DNA from: Planctomycetota bacterium
GTDB lineage: Bacteria; Planctomycetota; Planctomycetia; Gemmatales; Gemmataceae
DNA: 35,215 bases
Direction of reading: 5' to 3'
NCBI GenBank assembly: GCA_016872595.1
Contig: VGZJ01000027.1
Location: 1-35,215 of the forward strand
The translations under genes were made by a program, and so were the position numbers. The notes under the pieces were generated by a model. That model had not been told where the DNA came from. It made no database searches and saw nothing but the letters and a program-made list of their open reading frames with translations. Position 1 is the first letter of the stretch. Every line of letters starts with the position of its first letter. Positions 15,215 to 23,945 of this stretch are shown here, one piece after another.

Positions 15215-15331
15215 GGTCGACCCTCCACGCGGTCCGCTGGTATCTTAGTGCGCGCCCCAACGCGCGGACGAACCGCGCGCGCAGCCGTATAACACGAACA
15301 CCCGCCGAACACTACTCGCAGAGGGCCCGCC

Positions 15332-16594
15332 GTGACCGCCAGCCGCTACCTGTTCACCAGCGAATCCGTCTCGATGGGCCACCCGGACAAGGTGTCCGAT
15401 CAGATTTCGGACGCGGTCCTCGACTTCTGCCTCGCCGCGGACCCGATGAGCCGCGTGGCCTGCGAGACCCTCGTCACCACCGACCTCGCGGTCGTGGCCG
15501 GCGAGATCACCACGAAGGCCAACCTGACCCGCGAAGCGGTCGATAAACTGGTGCGCGACGTGATCCGCGAGATCGGGTACGTGGCGAAGGACCGGGCCGA
15601 GGCCGAGGAGATCGGGTTCACCGCGGACTCGTGCCAAGTGGATTGCCGCATCCACGCCCAAAGCCCGCACATCAGCCAAGGGGTGGACACCGGCGGGGCC
15701 GGCGATCAGGGTATGATGTTCGGGTTCGCGTGCAACGAGACCAACAGCCTCATGCCGCTGCCGATCCACCTCGCGCACCGGCTCGTCGAGCGCCACTCCG
15801 AAATGCGCGCCGCCGGCACCCTCGGCTGGCTCCGCCCGGACGCCAAGAGCCAAGTCACGGTCGAGTACAACGCCGACGGCACCCCGCACCGCATCCACAC
15901 GGTCGTACTCAGCACCCAGCACACGCGGGCCGTGATGACGCGCCGCGGCGACACCGACTACTTCACAGACGACGCGCGCCAGCAGGTGATCGACCAGTTG
16001 CTGCTGCCGGTGTTGAAGGCGGAGCGCGCCGACCTGATCCGCGGGAAGATGGTGATGGTGGTGCCGGGCACGAAGCCGGCGCTGGGGCCGGACGACATCG
16101 CGTGCCACATCAACCCGACGGGCTGCTTCCTGCAGGGCGGGCCGCACGGCGACAGCGGGCTGACCGGCCGCAAGATCATCGTGGACACCTACGGCGGGCG
16201 CGGGCGGCACGGCGGCGGCGCGTTCAGCGGCAAAGACCCCACGAAGGTGGACCGCAGCGCGGCCTACATGTGCCGGTACATCGCGAAGAACATCGTCCGG
16301 GCCGGCCTCGCGCGCGAGTGCGAGGTCCAGCTCTCATACGCCATCGGCTACCCGGACCCGCTGAACATCTGGGTGAACACCAACGGCACGGCGAAGGTGG
16401 CCGAGGCGAAGTTGGTCGATCTGATCCGCGAGCACTTCAAGCTGACCCCGAAGGGGATCATCGAGACGCTGGACCTGCGCCGCCCGATCTACCGGAACTC
16501 GGCGCGGAACGGGCACTTCGGCCGCGAGCGCCCGGAGTTCACGTGGGAAGCGACCCCGGTCGCCAAGGCGCTCGCCGCCGCCGCCGGGGTGTAA
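15332..16594 (+). CDS. metK: S-adenosylmethionine synthetase
   Basis: 420 residues from GTG at 15332. It makes S-adenosylmethionine from methionine and ATP in the cytoplasm. Signature blocks are all present: '[20 protein letters not shown]' at the N-terminus with the ATP-binding His-Pro-Asp-Lys, '[16 protein letters not shown]' (first MetK signature), '[17 protein letters not shown]', '[12 protein letters not shown]' and the Gly-rich '[19 protein letters not shown]' (second signature). The C-terminus '[13 protein letters not shown]' is typical. Length is slightly above the usual 385-400, from small loops around residues 200-250. No SAM riboswitch is visible in the short upstream region (15215-15331). 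Stop codon is TAA at 16592-16594. Confidence 0.98.
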   Translation: MTASRYLFTSESVSMGHPDKVSDQISDAVLDFCLAADPMSRVACETLVTTDLAVVAGEITTKANLTREAVDKLVRDVIREIGYVAKDRAEAEEIGFTADSCQVDCRIHAQSPHISQGVDTGGAGDQGMMFGFACNETNSLMPLPIHLAHRLVERHSEMRAAGTLGWLRPDAKSQVTVEYNADGTPHRIHTVVLSTQHTRAVMTRRGDTDYFTDDARQQVIDQLLLPVLKAERADLIRGKMVMVVPGTKPALGPDDIACHINPTGCFLQGGPHGDSGLTGRKIIVDTYGGRGRHGGGAFSGKDPTKVDRSAAYMCRYIAKNIVRAGLARECEVQLSYAIGYPDPLNIWVNTNGTAKVAEAKLVDLIREHFKLTPKGIIETLDLRRPIYRNSARNGHFGRERPEFTWEATPVAKALAAAAGV

Positions 16595-16839
16595 GCGAAG
16601 TGGCCGCGCCCCACCCCGCGCGTTTCGGTTCGGGCCGCGGGCGCAATTCTCCCCGCCGGCGCGAAGTCCGGCGCTCGGCCCGCGGCGCACATTTCGCGCG
16701 CCGGGGCGAATCCCCGCGGTATCTGTCACTTCTCCCTTCCGCCGGTTGTGCGCGGCGGAATCGTGCCCCAAGCTCATAGGGGGGCGAGTCGGCGCGCACC
16801 ACACGGGGCGCGCCGCGGCCCTCCCGCGAGAGGGACCGC
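16595..16839. other. Intergenic region with a GC-rich stem-loop
   Basis: 245 nt between metK and the kinase gene. A 9-bp stem (GCCGCGGGC at 16634-16642 with 16678-16686) encloses a second 6-bp stem (CGCCGG/CCGGCG) and may end metK transcription. The rest is very GC-rich with no convincing open frame. The kinase promoter should lie in the right half, but no clear -35/-10 pair could be chosen. Confidence 0.35.
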
Positions 16840-19053
16840 ATGACGCCGCTGATCGAGTACGCGCGCCCGGACTACGGCTCCGCGCCGAGCGGTACCCCGC
16901 CGGGCACGATGGAGGCCGCGATCCCGCCGGCGCAGTCCCTCCTCGCGCGACTGCTCAGTTCGCAGGTGCTCATGCCGGAAGAGTGGGACGAGGTGCCGCC
17001 CACCGACCGCGACGCGCTCACGCGCCTCGTCTCCGCCGAGGCCCTGCTCGCCAAGCTCCTGAACCTGCACCTGCTGACCCGGTTCCAAGTGGACACGATC
17101 CGCAAGGGCGCGGCCGACGACCTGATCCTCGGCAACTACCGCGTCCTCGACGTGCTCGGGCAGGGCGGCATGGGCACCGTGTACCGGGCCGAGCACTTCC
17201 AGCTGCGCCGGCAGGTGGCCCTGAAGGTGATGGCACGCTCCACCGACGTGAGCGCGCGGCTGATCCACCGCTTCTACGCCGAGGCCCGCGCCGTCGCCCG
17301 GCTCCAGCACCCGCACATCGTAACGTGCTTCGACGCCGGCCGGCACACGAAGGGCGGCCCGCCGCGCGACTACTTTGTGATGGAGTTGATCCCCGGCCAA
17401 GACCTGTTCACCCTCGTGCGCGAGCGCGGCCCGCTCTCCCCGCTGAAGGCGTGCGACCTGTTCCGCCAAGTGGCCGACGCGCTGGGCGAGGCCCACCGCA
17501 CCGGGCTGATCCACCGCGACATCAAGCCGAGCAACGTGCTGGTGACGCCGGACGGCCAAGCGAAGGTGCTCGACTTCGGCCTCGCGCGGCTCCCGACGCA
17601 GCAGATGACCGAGCCGGGCGTGGTGCTCGGCACCATTGGGTACATGGCCCCGGAGCAGGCCCGCGACCCGCACTCCGTCGACGCCCGCGCCGACCTGTTC
17701 AGCCTCGGCGCGACCCTGTACTGGGCCCTGACCGGGCGCGACCCGTACCCGGAAACCGGGAACCCGGTCCAAGACCTGCACCGCCGGTTCACCACGACCC
17801 CGCCGCCCGTGCGCCGCGTGCGCCCGGAAGTGCCGGCCGAAGTGTCCGACCTCGTCGCGCGGCTGATGGAACCGGACCCCGAACTGCGGTTCCCGTCGGC
17901 GCGTACGGTCTCCGCGGCGCTGACCGGGTTCACCCTGTGGCTCCCGCACGGCACGATGGTCGCTGCGTCCGACTCGCGCCTGCTCGACTCGACCCGCGGG
18001 CGCGTGCTCATCGTCGAAGACGACCCCAGCGTCCGCGCGCTGATGATGGCCCTGTTGCAAGACCAGTACGACGTGCGCGAGACCGAGGACGGCGAGAGCG
18101 GGCTGGCGGAAGTGCTGCGCGACCCGCCGGACCTCGTGGTCGTGGACGTAGGGCTACCGGGCCTCAGCGGGCCGGACCTGATCGAGAAGGTGCGCGCCGC
18201 CGGCCTCGAGAGCGACCGCCTGAAGGTGTTGCTCACGTCGGGCGAACTGCCGGCCGAGGCTTTGGGTGGGCTGTCGGTGTCCGCGGCCGACGACTTCATC
18301 AGCAAGCCGTTCGCCCCGGTTGAGTTCCTCTCCCGCGCGCGGGCGCTGCTCATGCGCCGCCCGACGAAGTCGCACGACCTCGCCGGCTCTACGACGCCGC
18401 CCCCCGCGACCGGGGCCGCGCGCCCGGTCGCGGCCGAGGCGCTGTCCCTGACGATTTCGCGCCTGTTGGCCGAGACGCAACTGATCTCTGAGGGGCAATG
18501 GACCCGCGTGGCCCGGTACGTGCGCGCCCTCGCCCGCGCGGTGCCCGAACAGGGTGAGTACGCGCGCCTCAAGGACGAACACTTCGTCGCGGTGCTGTCC
18601 GCGGTCGCCCCGATGTACGACATCGGGCTACTGGGAGTGCCGCGGCACACGCTGTTGAAGCCCGACCGCCTCGACGCGGCCGAGCGGTCCATTGTTCAGA
18701 CGCACTGCGCCATCGGCTCGGAGGTGCTGATCGGCGTGGCCCAGACGTTCGGCGGCGACGTGGCCGGCCTCGACGTGGCCGCCGAGATCGCCCGGTGCCA
18801 CCACGAGAACTGGGACGGGAGCGGGTACCCGGACGGGCTGATCGGCGAGGACATCCCGCTGGCCGCGCGCGTGGTCGCGCTGGCCGCGGTGTACGAGGCG
18901 CTGCGGAGCCGCCGCCCGCACCGCCCGGCCCTGAGCCACGCGCAGGCGACGCGCCTGATCGCGCAGGACTCGCCCGGCCAGTTCGACCCGACCCTCGTGG
19001 CCGCGTTCGTGTCGGTCGCCACCCGCTTCGACCAGATTCAACAGGGGCAGTAG
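16840..19053 (+). CDS. Ser/Thr kinase - receiver - degenerate HD-GYP fusion
   Basis: 737 residues from ATG at 16840. Residues 1-97 form the helical N-terminal region common in planctomycete kinases. Residues 100-370 are a Hanks-type Ser/Thr kinase: glycine loop GQGGMGTVY (106-114), Lys129, catalytic HRD at 225-227, DFG at 245-247 and 'APEQA' with the activation loop, so it should be active. Residues 388-500 are a response-regulator receiver with acidic pocket EDD (393-395), phosphoacceptor Asp436 and the switch Thr/Lys in 'LLTSG' and 'ISKPF'. Residues 530-737 are HD-GYP-like: 'LLKPDRL', HHE at 654-656 and DGSGYP at 659-664 are kept, but the HD pair is Tyr593-Asp594. No membrane helix. It probably senses a two-component signal and phosphorylates proteins; c-di-GMP hydrolysis is doubtful. 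Confidence 0.92.
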   Translation: MTPLIEYARPDYGSAPSGTPPGTMEAAIPPAQSLLARLLSSQVLMPEEWDEVPPTDRDALTRLVSAEALLAKLLNLHLLTRFQVDTIRKGAADDLILGNYRVLDVLGQGGMGTVYRAEHFQLRRQVALKVMARSTDVSARLIHRFYAEARAVARLQHPHIVTCFDAGRHTKGGPPRDYFVMELIPGQDLFTLVRERGPLSPLKACDLFRQVADALGEAHRTGLIHRDIKPSNVLVTPDGQAKVLDFGLARLPTQQMTEPGVVLGTIGYMAPEQARDPHSVDARADLFSLGATLYWALTGRDPYPETGNPVQDLHRRFTTTPPPVRRVRPEVPAEVSDLVARLMEPDPELRFPSARTVSAALTGFTLWLPHGTMVAASDSRLLDSTRGRVLIVEDDPSVRALMMALLQDQYDVRETEDGESGLAEVLRDPPDLVVVDVGLPGLSGPDLIEKVRAAGLESDRLKVLLTSGELPAEALGGLSVSAADDFISKPFAPVEFLSRARALLMRRPTKSHDLAGSTTPPPATGAARPVAAEALSLTISRLLAETQLISEGQWTRVARYVRALARAVPEQGEYARLKDEHFVAVLSAVAPMYDIGLLGVPRHTLLKPDRLDAAERSIVQTHCAIGSEVLIGVAQTFGGDVAGLDVAAEIARCHHENWDGSGYPDGLIGEDIPLAARVVALAAVYEALRSRRPHRPALSHAQATRLIAQDSPGQFDPTLVAAFVSVATRFDQIQQGQ

Positions 19054-19090
19054 AGGCGCGTGCCGCGCGGCGGTCCGTATAACAGCCGGC

Positions 19091-20272
19091 ATGTCCGATC
19101 CGCTCGCGGTGCTCGCGGTGCTGGTGCTCGCCGTCGCGTGGCTCGGGCACACGTGCGTTCTGGTCGCGCTCCTAAACCACCTCTACGGCCGGCCGCTCCC
19201 GAAGGCGTTCCTGAAGCCGTGGCGCAACGTCACCGCGGTGCTGATCCTCGCGTTCCCGCTGCTCGTGTGGTCGGCGGCGAACCCGGCCGCGCCGCTCGAA
19301 CCGCGCGGCGGGCCGTGGGGCTACGCGGTGCTCGCCTACGTCGTGACGTGCCTCTACTTCGGCACCGTGTTCCCGATGATCTGCCTCGAGCGCGGGTTGC
19401 GCGCGCCGCCCGCGTGCGTCGTATCGGAGCGCACGCGCACGCTCGACCTGTGGCGCGAACTGGGCCCGGCCGCGATCGGCGAGGGCAAGGGTCGCGCCGC
19501 GACCCGGCTCCCCGGCAACTGCGTGTTCAAGTTCGACCATACCGAACTCGAACTCGCGCTGCCGACCCTGCCGCCGGAGTGGGACGGCCTCACGGTGCTG
19601 CTGCTCAGCGATCTGCACTTCCACGGCACGCCGAGCCGCGCGTACTTCGAGCGCGTGTGCGCCGAGCTGACCGCCGGGCCGGTGCCGGACCTCGTGTGCG
19701 TCGCCGGCGACATCGTGGACTCGCTGACACACCACGATTGGATCCGCCCGCTGTTGGGCCGGTTCGGTGCGAACGACGCGAAGTTCGCGATTCTGGGGAA
19801 CCACGACGTCTACCGCGACCCCGACCGCGTGCGGGCCGAACTCACCGCGGCCGGGTACACCGTCCTCGGCAACGGGTGGAAGGAAGTGACCGTGCGCGGC
19901 GTGCCGTGCGTGGTCGTCGGGCACGAGGGGCCGTGGTTCGCGCCGGCCCCGGACCTGAGCGCCGCCCCGGTCGGGCCGTTCCGACTGTGCCTGAGCCACA
20001 CCCCCGACAACTTCTATTGGGGGCAAGCCCACGGCGTCGGGCTGATGCTGTGCGGGCACGTTCACGGCGGCGGCATCCGCGTACCGCTGATCGGCTCGAT
20101 CTTCGTGCCGAGTGTGTACGGCCGCCGGTTCGACACGGGGACGTTCGAGGAGAACGGGACCGCGATGGTGGTGTGCCGCGGGATCAGCGGGCGCGAGCCG
20201 CTGCGAATCCGCTGCAACCCACAGGCGATTCGGATTACACTCAAGGTCGCGAGCGCCGCGCCCGCGGCGTGA
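19091..20272 (+). CDS. Membrane-bound metallophosphoesterase (YaeI-like)
   Basis: 393 residues from ATG at 19091, 37 nt after the kinase stop. Three membrane helices occupy roughly residues 5-28, 46-62 and 77-97. The calcineurin-like phosphoesterase domain (about 165-375) has all metal-binding motifs: 'LLSDLHFHG' (Asp174, His176), 'GDIVD' (Asp207), 'GNHDVY' (Asn237, His238, Asp239), 'LSHTPDN' and 'GHVHGGG'. This arrangement resembles the YaeI/YkuE group, membrane-associated dinuclear phosphodiesterases, some of which act on lipid-linked phosphate such as UDP-diacylglucosamine-type substrates. The actual substrate here is unknown. The next gene begins 14 nt downstream, so the two are probably co-transcribed. 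Confidence 0.9.
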   Translation: MSDPLAVLAVLVLAVAWLGHTCVLVALLNHLYGRPLPKAFLKPWRNVTAVLILAFPLLVWSAANPAAPLEPRGGPWGYAVLAYVVTCLYFGTVFPMICLERGLRAPPACVVSERTRTLDLWRELGPAAIGEGKGRAATRLPGNCVFKFDHTELELALPTLPPEWDGLTVLLLSDLHFHGTPSRAYFERVCAELTAGPVPDLVCVAGDIVDSLTHHDWIRPLLGRFGANDAKFAILGNHDVYRDPDRVRAELTAAGYTVLGNGWKEVTVRGVPCVVVGHEGPWFAPAPDLSAAPVGPFRLCLSHTPDNFYWGQAHGVGLMLCGHVHGGGIRVPLIGSIFVPSVYGRRFDTGTFEENGTAMVVCRGISGREPLRIRCNPQAIRITLKVASAAPAA

Positions 20273-20286
20273 CCAGAGATACCCAC

Positions 20287-22413
20287 ATGCGCACACGCTC
20301 CATTCTGCTGTTGGCCCTCGCCCTGTTCGCCGCGCCGGCGGGCGCGGGGCAACCGCCGGAGCCGCCGGCACCGGCGAAGCCGCCCTCCCACGAAGAGTTG
20401 ATCGCCAAGACCCAAGACGCGGACCGTGAGACCGCGGCGAAGGCGATGGTCGCGCTCGTGGGGGCCGGGCCGGACGCGGTGCCGGCGCTCACGCAGGGGC
20501 TGTGGTCCGAGTCGTACACCGCGCGGCGGAACTGCGCGTACGCGCTCGGCGAGATCGGCGCGGACGCGCGGGCCGCGGCCCCGTCGCTGGCCCGCGTGCT
20601 GCGCGACGACAACGACACCGAGGCCCGGCGGAACGCGGCCCGCGCGCTCGCGCAGGTCGGCGCGTACGGCGCGATTCCCGCGCTCACCAAGGCGCTCAAG
20701 GACGAGGCCCACACGGTGCGCATGGCCGCCACCGGCTCACTGGTGCAACTCGGCGCGGACCCGCAGACCGTGCTGCCGGTGCTCACCAAAGCACTGAAGT
20801 CGGCCCGTGCCGACGAGCAGGTCGCCGCGGCGCGGATTCTCGGCGACCTCGGCCCGGAGGCGGCCCCGGCCCTGCTCGCCATTCAGAACGAACTGGTCGA
20901 GTCCGACGCGCAGCTCGGCTACTACCTACTCGAAGCGCTCGCGCGCGTCGGGCCGGAGGCCAAGAACGTCGTGCCCAGCATTCAGGCGAAGGTGAACGGC
21001 GACGAGACTCTGCCGGTGTTCCGGGTGAACGCCGCCGCCGCACTGTGGCGGATCGCGCGCGACGAGGGGGCGATCAAGCTGCTCCGCGACGCCGCCGCCG
21101 CCAAGAAGGTCTCGCGCCCCCTGCCCTACGCGGCGCTGTGGCGACTCGACCGTGCAAAGGACACGCTCGACGTGTTCGCGAAGCAACTCAAGGCCGAGGA
21201 CAGCGACGAGGTGATGCGCGTCATTGAGGCGCTCGGGCCACACGCGAAGGACGCGGTGCCGGACCTCGTCAAAACGCTGTCGAAGGTAACGAACGTACTC
21301 AGGGGCGCGGAGCAACCGCCGCCGGGGTTCGCCGAGCTGCTCGCGGGCGCGGCCCCGCTGGTCCACGCGCTCGGCACCATCGGCCCGGACGCGAAGGCCG
21401 CGCTCGAACCGCTCGGCGTGCTCGCGAAGGCCAAAGACCCGAACCTGAGCTTCCTCGCGGCGGTCGCGCAGTACCGCATCGACCCGAAGGCCGACAACGC
21501 GCTCACACTCGCCGGGTACCTCGAAGACAAGGACCACAAGCGCGCCGCGGCCCGCGCGCTGCGCCAGTTCCCGCCCACCGGGACCGCCGTTGCCATCGAA
21601 CTGCGCCTCGCCCTCGACAGCGCCGACGAGGAGCTGCGCCTCGATGTGGCCGCCACGCTGTGGCGCATGGAGAAGAACGCCGGGGCGCTGAAGGCCGTGC
21701 GCAAACTGCTCGCGTCGGACGACGCGAAGGTGCGCCAACAGGCGGCGCTCGACCTCGGGTTCGAGTTCGGCCCGGCCGCGAAGGACGCGGTGCCGGACCT
21801 CGTGAAGCGCCTGTTCGACGTCCGCGCCGCGGTGCGCTCGACGAGCGCCGAGGCGCTGGCGCGCGTCGGCCCCGTGGCGAAGGACGCCGTGCCCGCGCTG
21901 GTCGCCGTACTGGAGGGCGACGAGGCGGAGTTCGTACTTTCGGCCGCGTGCGAAGCCCTCGGCCTGATCGCCCCGACCGAGCGCGCCGCGGCGGTCGCGG
22001 CGCTGAAGGCTCGGCTCGAGTACCCGGCCCCGCTGGTCCGCGCCCACGCGGCGCTCGCGCTGGTGCGCCTCTCCGACCAGTCCGGCAAAGAAGAAGCCAC
22101 CCGCGGGCTGACGCATCGCACCTTTCAAGTACGGATCACCGCGGCCGAAGCGCTGTGGCGCATGAACAAGGACGGCCGCGCCACCGCGCTGCTGGTGCGG
22201 GCGCTGGAAGAGTCGAACCTGACCGGGACCGAGGGCGACAACGAGCGGTACATGGCGGCGCGAGCGCTGGGCCGCATCGGGGCCGACGCCAAACCCGCCT
22301 TGCCGGAACTGCTGAAGCTGATCGACCACCCCGACGACGCGCTGGCCGCGACCGCCCGCGCCGCGGCACAGGCCATCGACCCCGAAGCCGCCAAAGCCGC
22401 CGGCATCAAGTGA
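20287..22413 (+). CDS. Secreted HEAT-repeat protein
   Basis: 708 residues from ATG at 20287. The same frame stays open far upstream through the metallophosphoesterase gene by chance, but this ATG gives a proper signal peptide (residues 1-20, LFAAPAGA/GQ). After a Pro-rich linker the rest is built of about fifteen HEAT/PBS-lyase-type repeats, each about 35-40 residues with 'A.PAL...L.D....VR..AA.AL..IG..A' patterns, for example 'ARRNCAYALGEIGADARAAAP' (trimmed), 'VRSTSAEALARVGPVAKDAV' and 'MAARALGRIGADAKPALPEL'. It forms an alpha-solenoid, likely a periplasmic or surface protein-binding scaffold. Only 6 nt separate its stop from the convergent LRR gene's stop; no hairpin fits between them. Confidence 0.88.
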   Translation: MRTRSILLLALALFAAPAGAGQPPEPPAPAKPPSHEELIAKTQDADRETAAKAMVALVGAGPDAVPALTQGLWSESYTARRNCAYALGEIGADARAAAPSLARVLRDDNDTEARRNAARALAQVGAYGAIPALTKALKDEAHTVRMAATGSLVQLGADPQTVLPVLTKALKSARADEQVAAARILGDLGPEAAPALLAIQNELVESDAQLGYYLLEALARVGPEAKNVVPSIQAKVNGDETLPVFRVNAAAALWRIARDEGAIKLLRDAAAAKKVSRPLPYAALWRLDRAKDTLDVFAKQLKAEDSDEVMRVIEALGPHAKDAVPDLVKTLSKVTNVLRGAEQPPPGFAELLAGAAPLVHALGTIGPDAKAALEPLGVLAKAKDPNLSFLAAVAQYRIDPKADNALTLAGYLEDKDHKRAAARALRQFPPTGTAVAIELRLALDSADEELRLDVAATLWRMEKNAGALKAVRKLLASDDAKVRQQAALDLGFEFGPAAKDAVPDLVKRLFDVRAAVRSTSAEALARVGPVAKDAVPALVAVLEGDEAEFVLSAACEALGLIAPTERAAAVAALKARLEYPAPLVRAHAALALVRLSDQSGKEEATRGLTHRTFQVRITAAEALWRMNKDGRATALLVRALEESNLTGTEGDNERYMAARALGRIGADAKPALPELLKLIDHPDDALAATARAAAQAIDPEAAKAAGIK

Positions 22414-22419
22414 CCGCCC

Positions 22420-23802
22420 TCACCCGGTGCGAATCTCGACGCGGACGCGGCCGGCTTTCGCGCGCTCGGCCCCTTCGCGCGTCGCCTTCGAGCCGGTCGC
22501 GTCGATGAACCGCACCTTCGGCGCGCCGGCCAGCGCCTTCAGCCCCACATCGGTTAGCGGGGTGCCGGCGAAATTTGCGTCCTGCAACTCTGCCAGCGCG
22601 CCCAGCACCGCGGCCGTGCCGTCGCCCGCCCGCGTGCCGGACAGGTTGCACGTCGTCAGCTTCTTCAGGTCGCTCAGACGCGCGAGGCCGGTGTCGGACA
22701 CCGAACAGCCGGACAGGACCAAGTGCGTCAGGTTGGGGAACTTGGCGAGGTGCGCCGCGCCGGTGTCGTCGAGCTTGGTGCCGCCGGCGTACAACCGCCG
22801 TAGCCCGGGCCGCTCCGCGAACGCTGCGAACCCCGATCCCTGAATCGCGGTTTCAGACACGTCCAGCGCGCGCAGCGCGGGCAGGTCTTTGAGGTCGCGC
22901 AGCGCGGCGTCGGTGGTCTTCGTGCCGCACAGGGACAGGTCCGCGAGGGTTGCGGTTTTCCGCAGGTGGTGAACGCCGGCGTCCGTGATCGGACACAACC
23001 GGACGTTCAGAAGTTGCAGCGCCGGCAGAGCCGCGACCGCTTCTAGCCCCGCGTCGCTGAACTTACTATCCGAGGCTCCGATCTCGCGGAGCTTGGCCCA
23101 CCCCGGCGCGGCGAACGCGGTGCCGCTGACCGGCGTGTGTACCAGCACCAGCGCTTCCAGTGCCGGCAGCGCGGCCAGTTCTTTCAGACCGGCGTCGGTG
23201 AGCTTCGTCCGATAGAACGCAACGTTTTCCAAGCTCTTGACGCGCCCGAGGTGCTGGCCCGCGGCGTCGGTCAAGGCGCACTCGGAAACGGTCACGATCT
23301 TGAGCCGCGTCAGCCCCGCAAGCGCGTCGAACCCCTCGCCGCTGACCTTCGGGCACTGGTGCAGCGCGAGCAGTTCGAGGCACTCGAACCCGGCGGCGTG
23401 GCGCAGCGTCGCGTCGGTGATCTTGTTCCCTTCGAGGTTCAGGGAAACGACGCACTTCGTTCCCTTGAGCGCCTCGAAGACGGGTTCGGGGTCGGTGTCG
23501 GGCGCGATGCGGACCTCGTAGCCGCCGTTCTGGGCCTCGTGAACGGTCGCGCCCTTCTTTTCGGCTTCGGCGACACGGGCCTTGTCCGCGGCCGTGACCG
23601 GCACCGATTCGGGCACCGGGTCCGGTGGCGCGGGTGGTTCGACCTTCGGAGGCGTTACCTTCGGAGGCGGCGCGGGCGCGGGGTCGCCGCCGCGTTGCTC
23701 GCGCTCCGGGTTCACCGGGGCTTGCGGCGGCGCGTCGGACTTCGCGCCGCACCCCATGAGCGCGCCGAACAGGAACACGAACAAGAAGCGGCGCGCGCGC
23801 AT
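22420..23802 (-). CDS. Leucine-rich-repeat lipoprotein
   Basis: 460 residues from ATG at 23802. The signal peptide ends in a lipobox LMGC (Cys18), so the protein is predicted to be lipid-anchored. Residues 20-70 are Pro-rich and disordered. From about residue 115 onward there are about twelve ribonuclease-inhibitor-like LRR units of 23-25 residues with the bacterial pattern 'L..L.L..T.[IV]TD.GL..L..L..L', for example 'LSLCGTKTTDAALRDLKDL' and 'LTHLVLSGCSVSDTGLARLS'. LRR lipoproteins of this type are abundant in planctomycetes and are thought to bind proteins; the partner is unknown. The gene is downstream of the GRDP/TIGR04222 locus, separated by a long palindrome. Confidence 0.88.
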   Translation of the reverse strand: MRARRFLFVFLFGALMGCGAKSDAPPQAPVNPEREQRGGDPAPAPPPKVTPPKVEPPAPPDPVPESVPVTAADKARVAEAEKKGATVHEAQNGGYEVRIAPDTDPEPVFEALKGTKCVVSLNLEGNKITDATLRHAAGFECLELLALHQCPKVSGEGFDALAGLTRLKIVTVSECALTDAAGQHLGRVKSLENVAFYRTKLTDAGLKELAALPALEALVLVHTPVSGTAFAAPGWAKLREIGASDSKFSDAGLEAVAALPALQLLNVRLCPITDAGVHHLRKTATLADLSLCGTKTTDAALRDLKDLPALRALDVSETAIQGSGFAAFAERPGLRRLYAGGTKLDDTGAAHLAKFPNLTHLVLSGCSVSDTGLARLSDLKKLTTCNLSGTRAGDGTAAVLGALAELQDANFAGTPLTDVGLKALAGAPKVRFIDATGSKATREGAERAKAGRVRVEIRTG

Positions 23803-23835
23803 GACGAACCTCCGCAGAGTCTGCCAACAATACTA

Positions 23836-23936
23836 GCGAGCGGCGCGGCGTCAGCCCGCCGGTAGTTTCACAACTGAGAGGCGCTCGACGCGCCTGAGTT
23901 GTGTCGCTACCGGCGGGCTGACGCCGCGCCGCTCGC
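23836..23936. repeat. Near-perfect 100-nt palindrome between genes
   Basis: The 30 bases from 23836 pair perfectly with the 30 ending at 23936 (arm begins GCGAGCGGCGCGGCGTCAGC), and pairing continues with bulges through CACAACT and GGCGC toward a small loop near 23886-23890. It occupies most of the gap between the start of the LRR gene (23802) and the end of the TIGR04222 gene (23946), both on the minus strand. It can serve as terminator for the upstream transcript. Its arm resembles the in-gene element at 11705. Confidence 0.65.
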
Positions 23937-23945
23937 GCGCCGGCT

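Noticed and set aside
15215-15331. SAM riboswitch upstream of metK
   Set aside because: The 117 nt are GC-rich and show no conserved SAM-I, SAM-II or SAM-IV core or terminator arrangement.
19060-20286. Upstream extension of the HEAT-repeat frame to about 1117 residues
   Set aside because: The extension reads through the metallophosphoesterase gene in a second frame and has Arg-rich junk sequence; the ATG at 20287 starts a clean signal peptide.
22413-22420. Possible hairpin terminator between the HEAT and LRR genes
   Set aside because: Only 6 nt separate the stop codons and no stem can form without using coding sequence.
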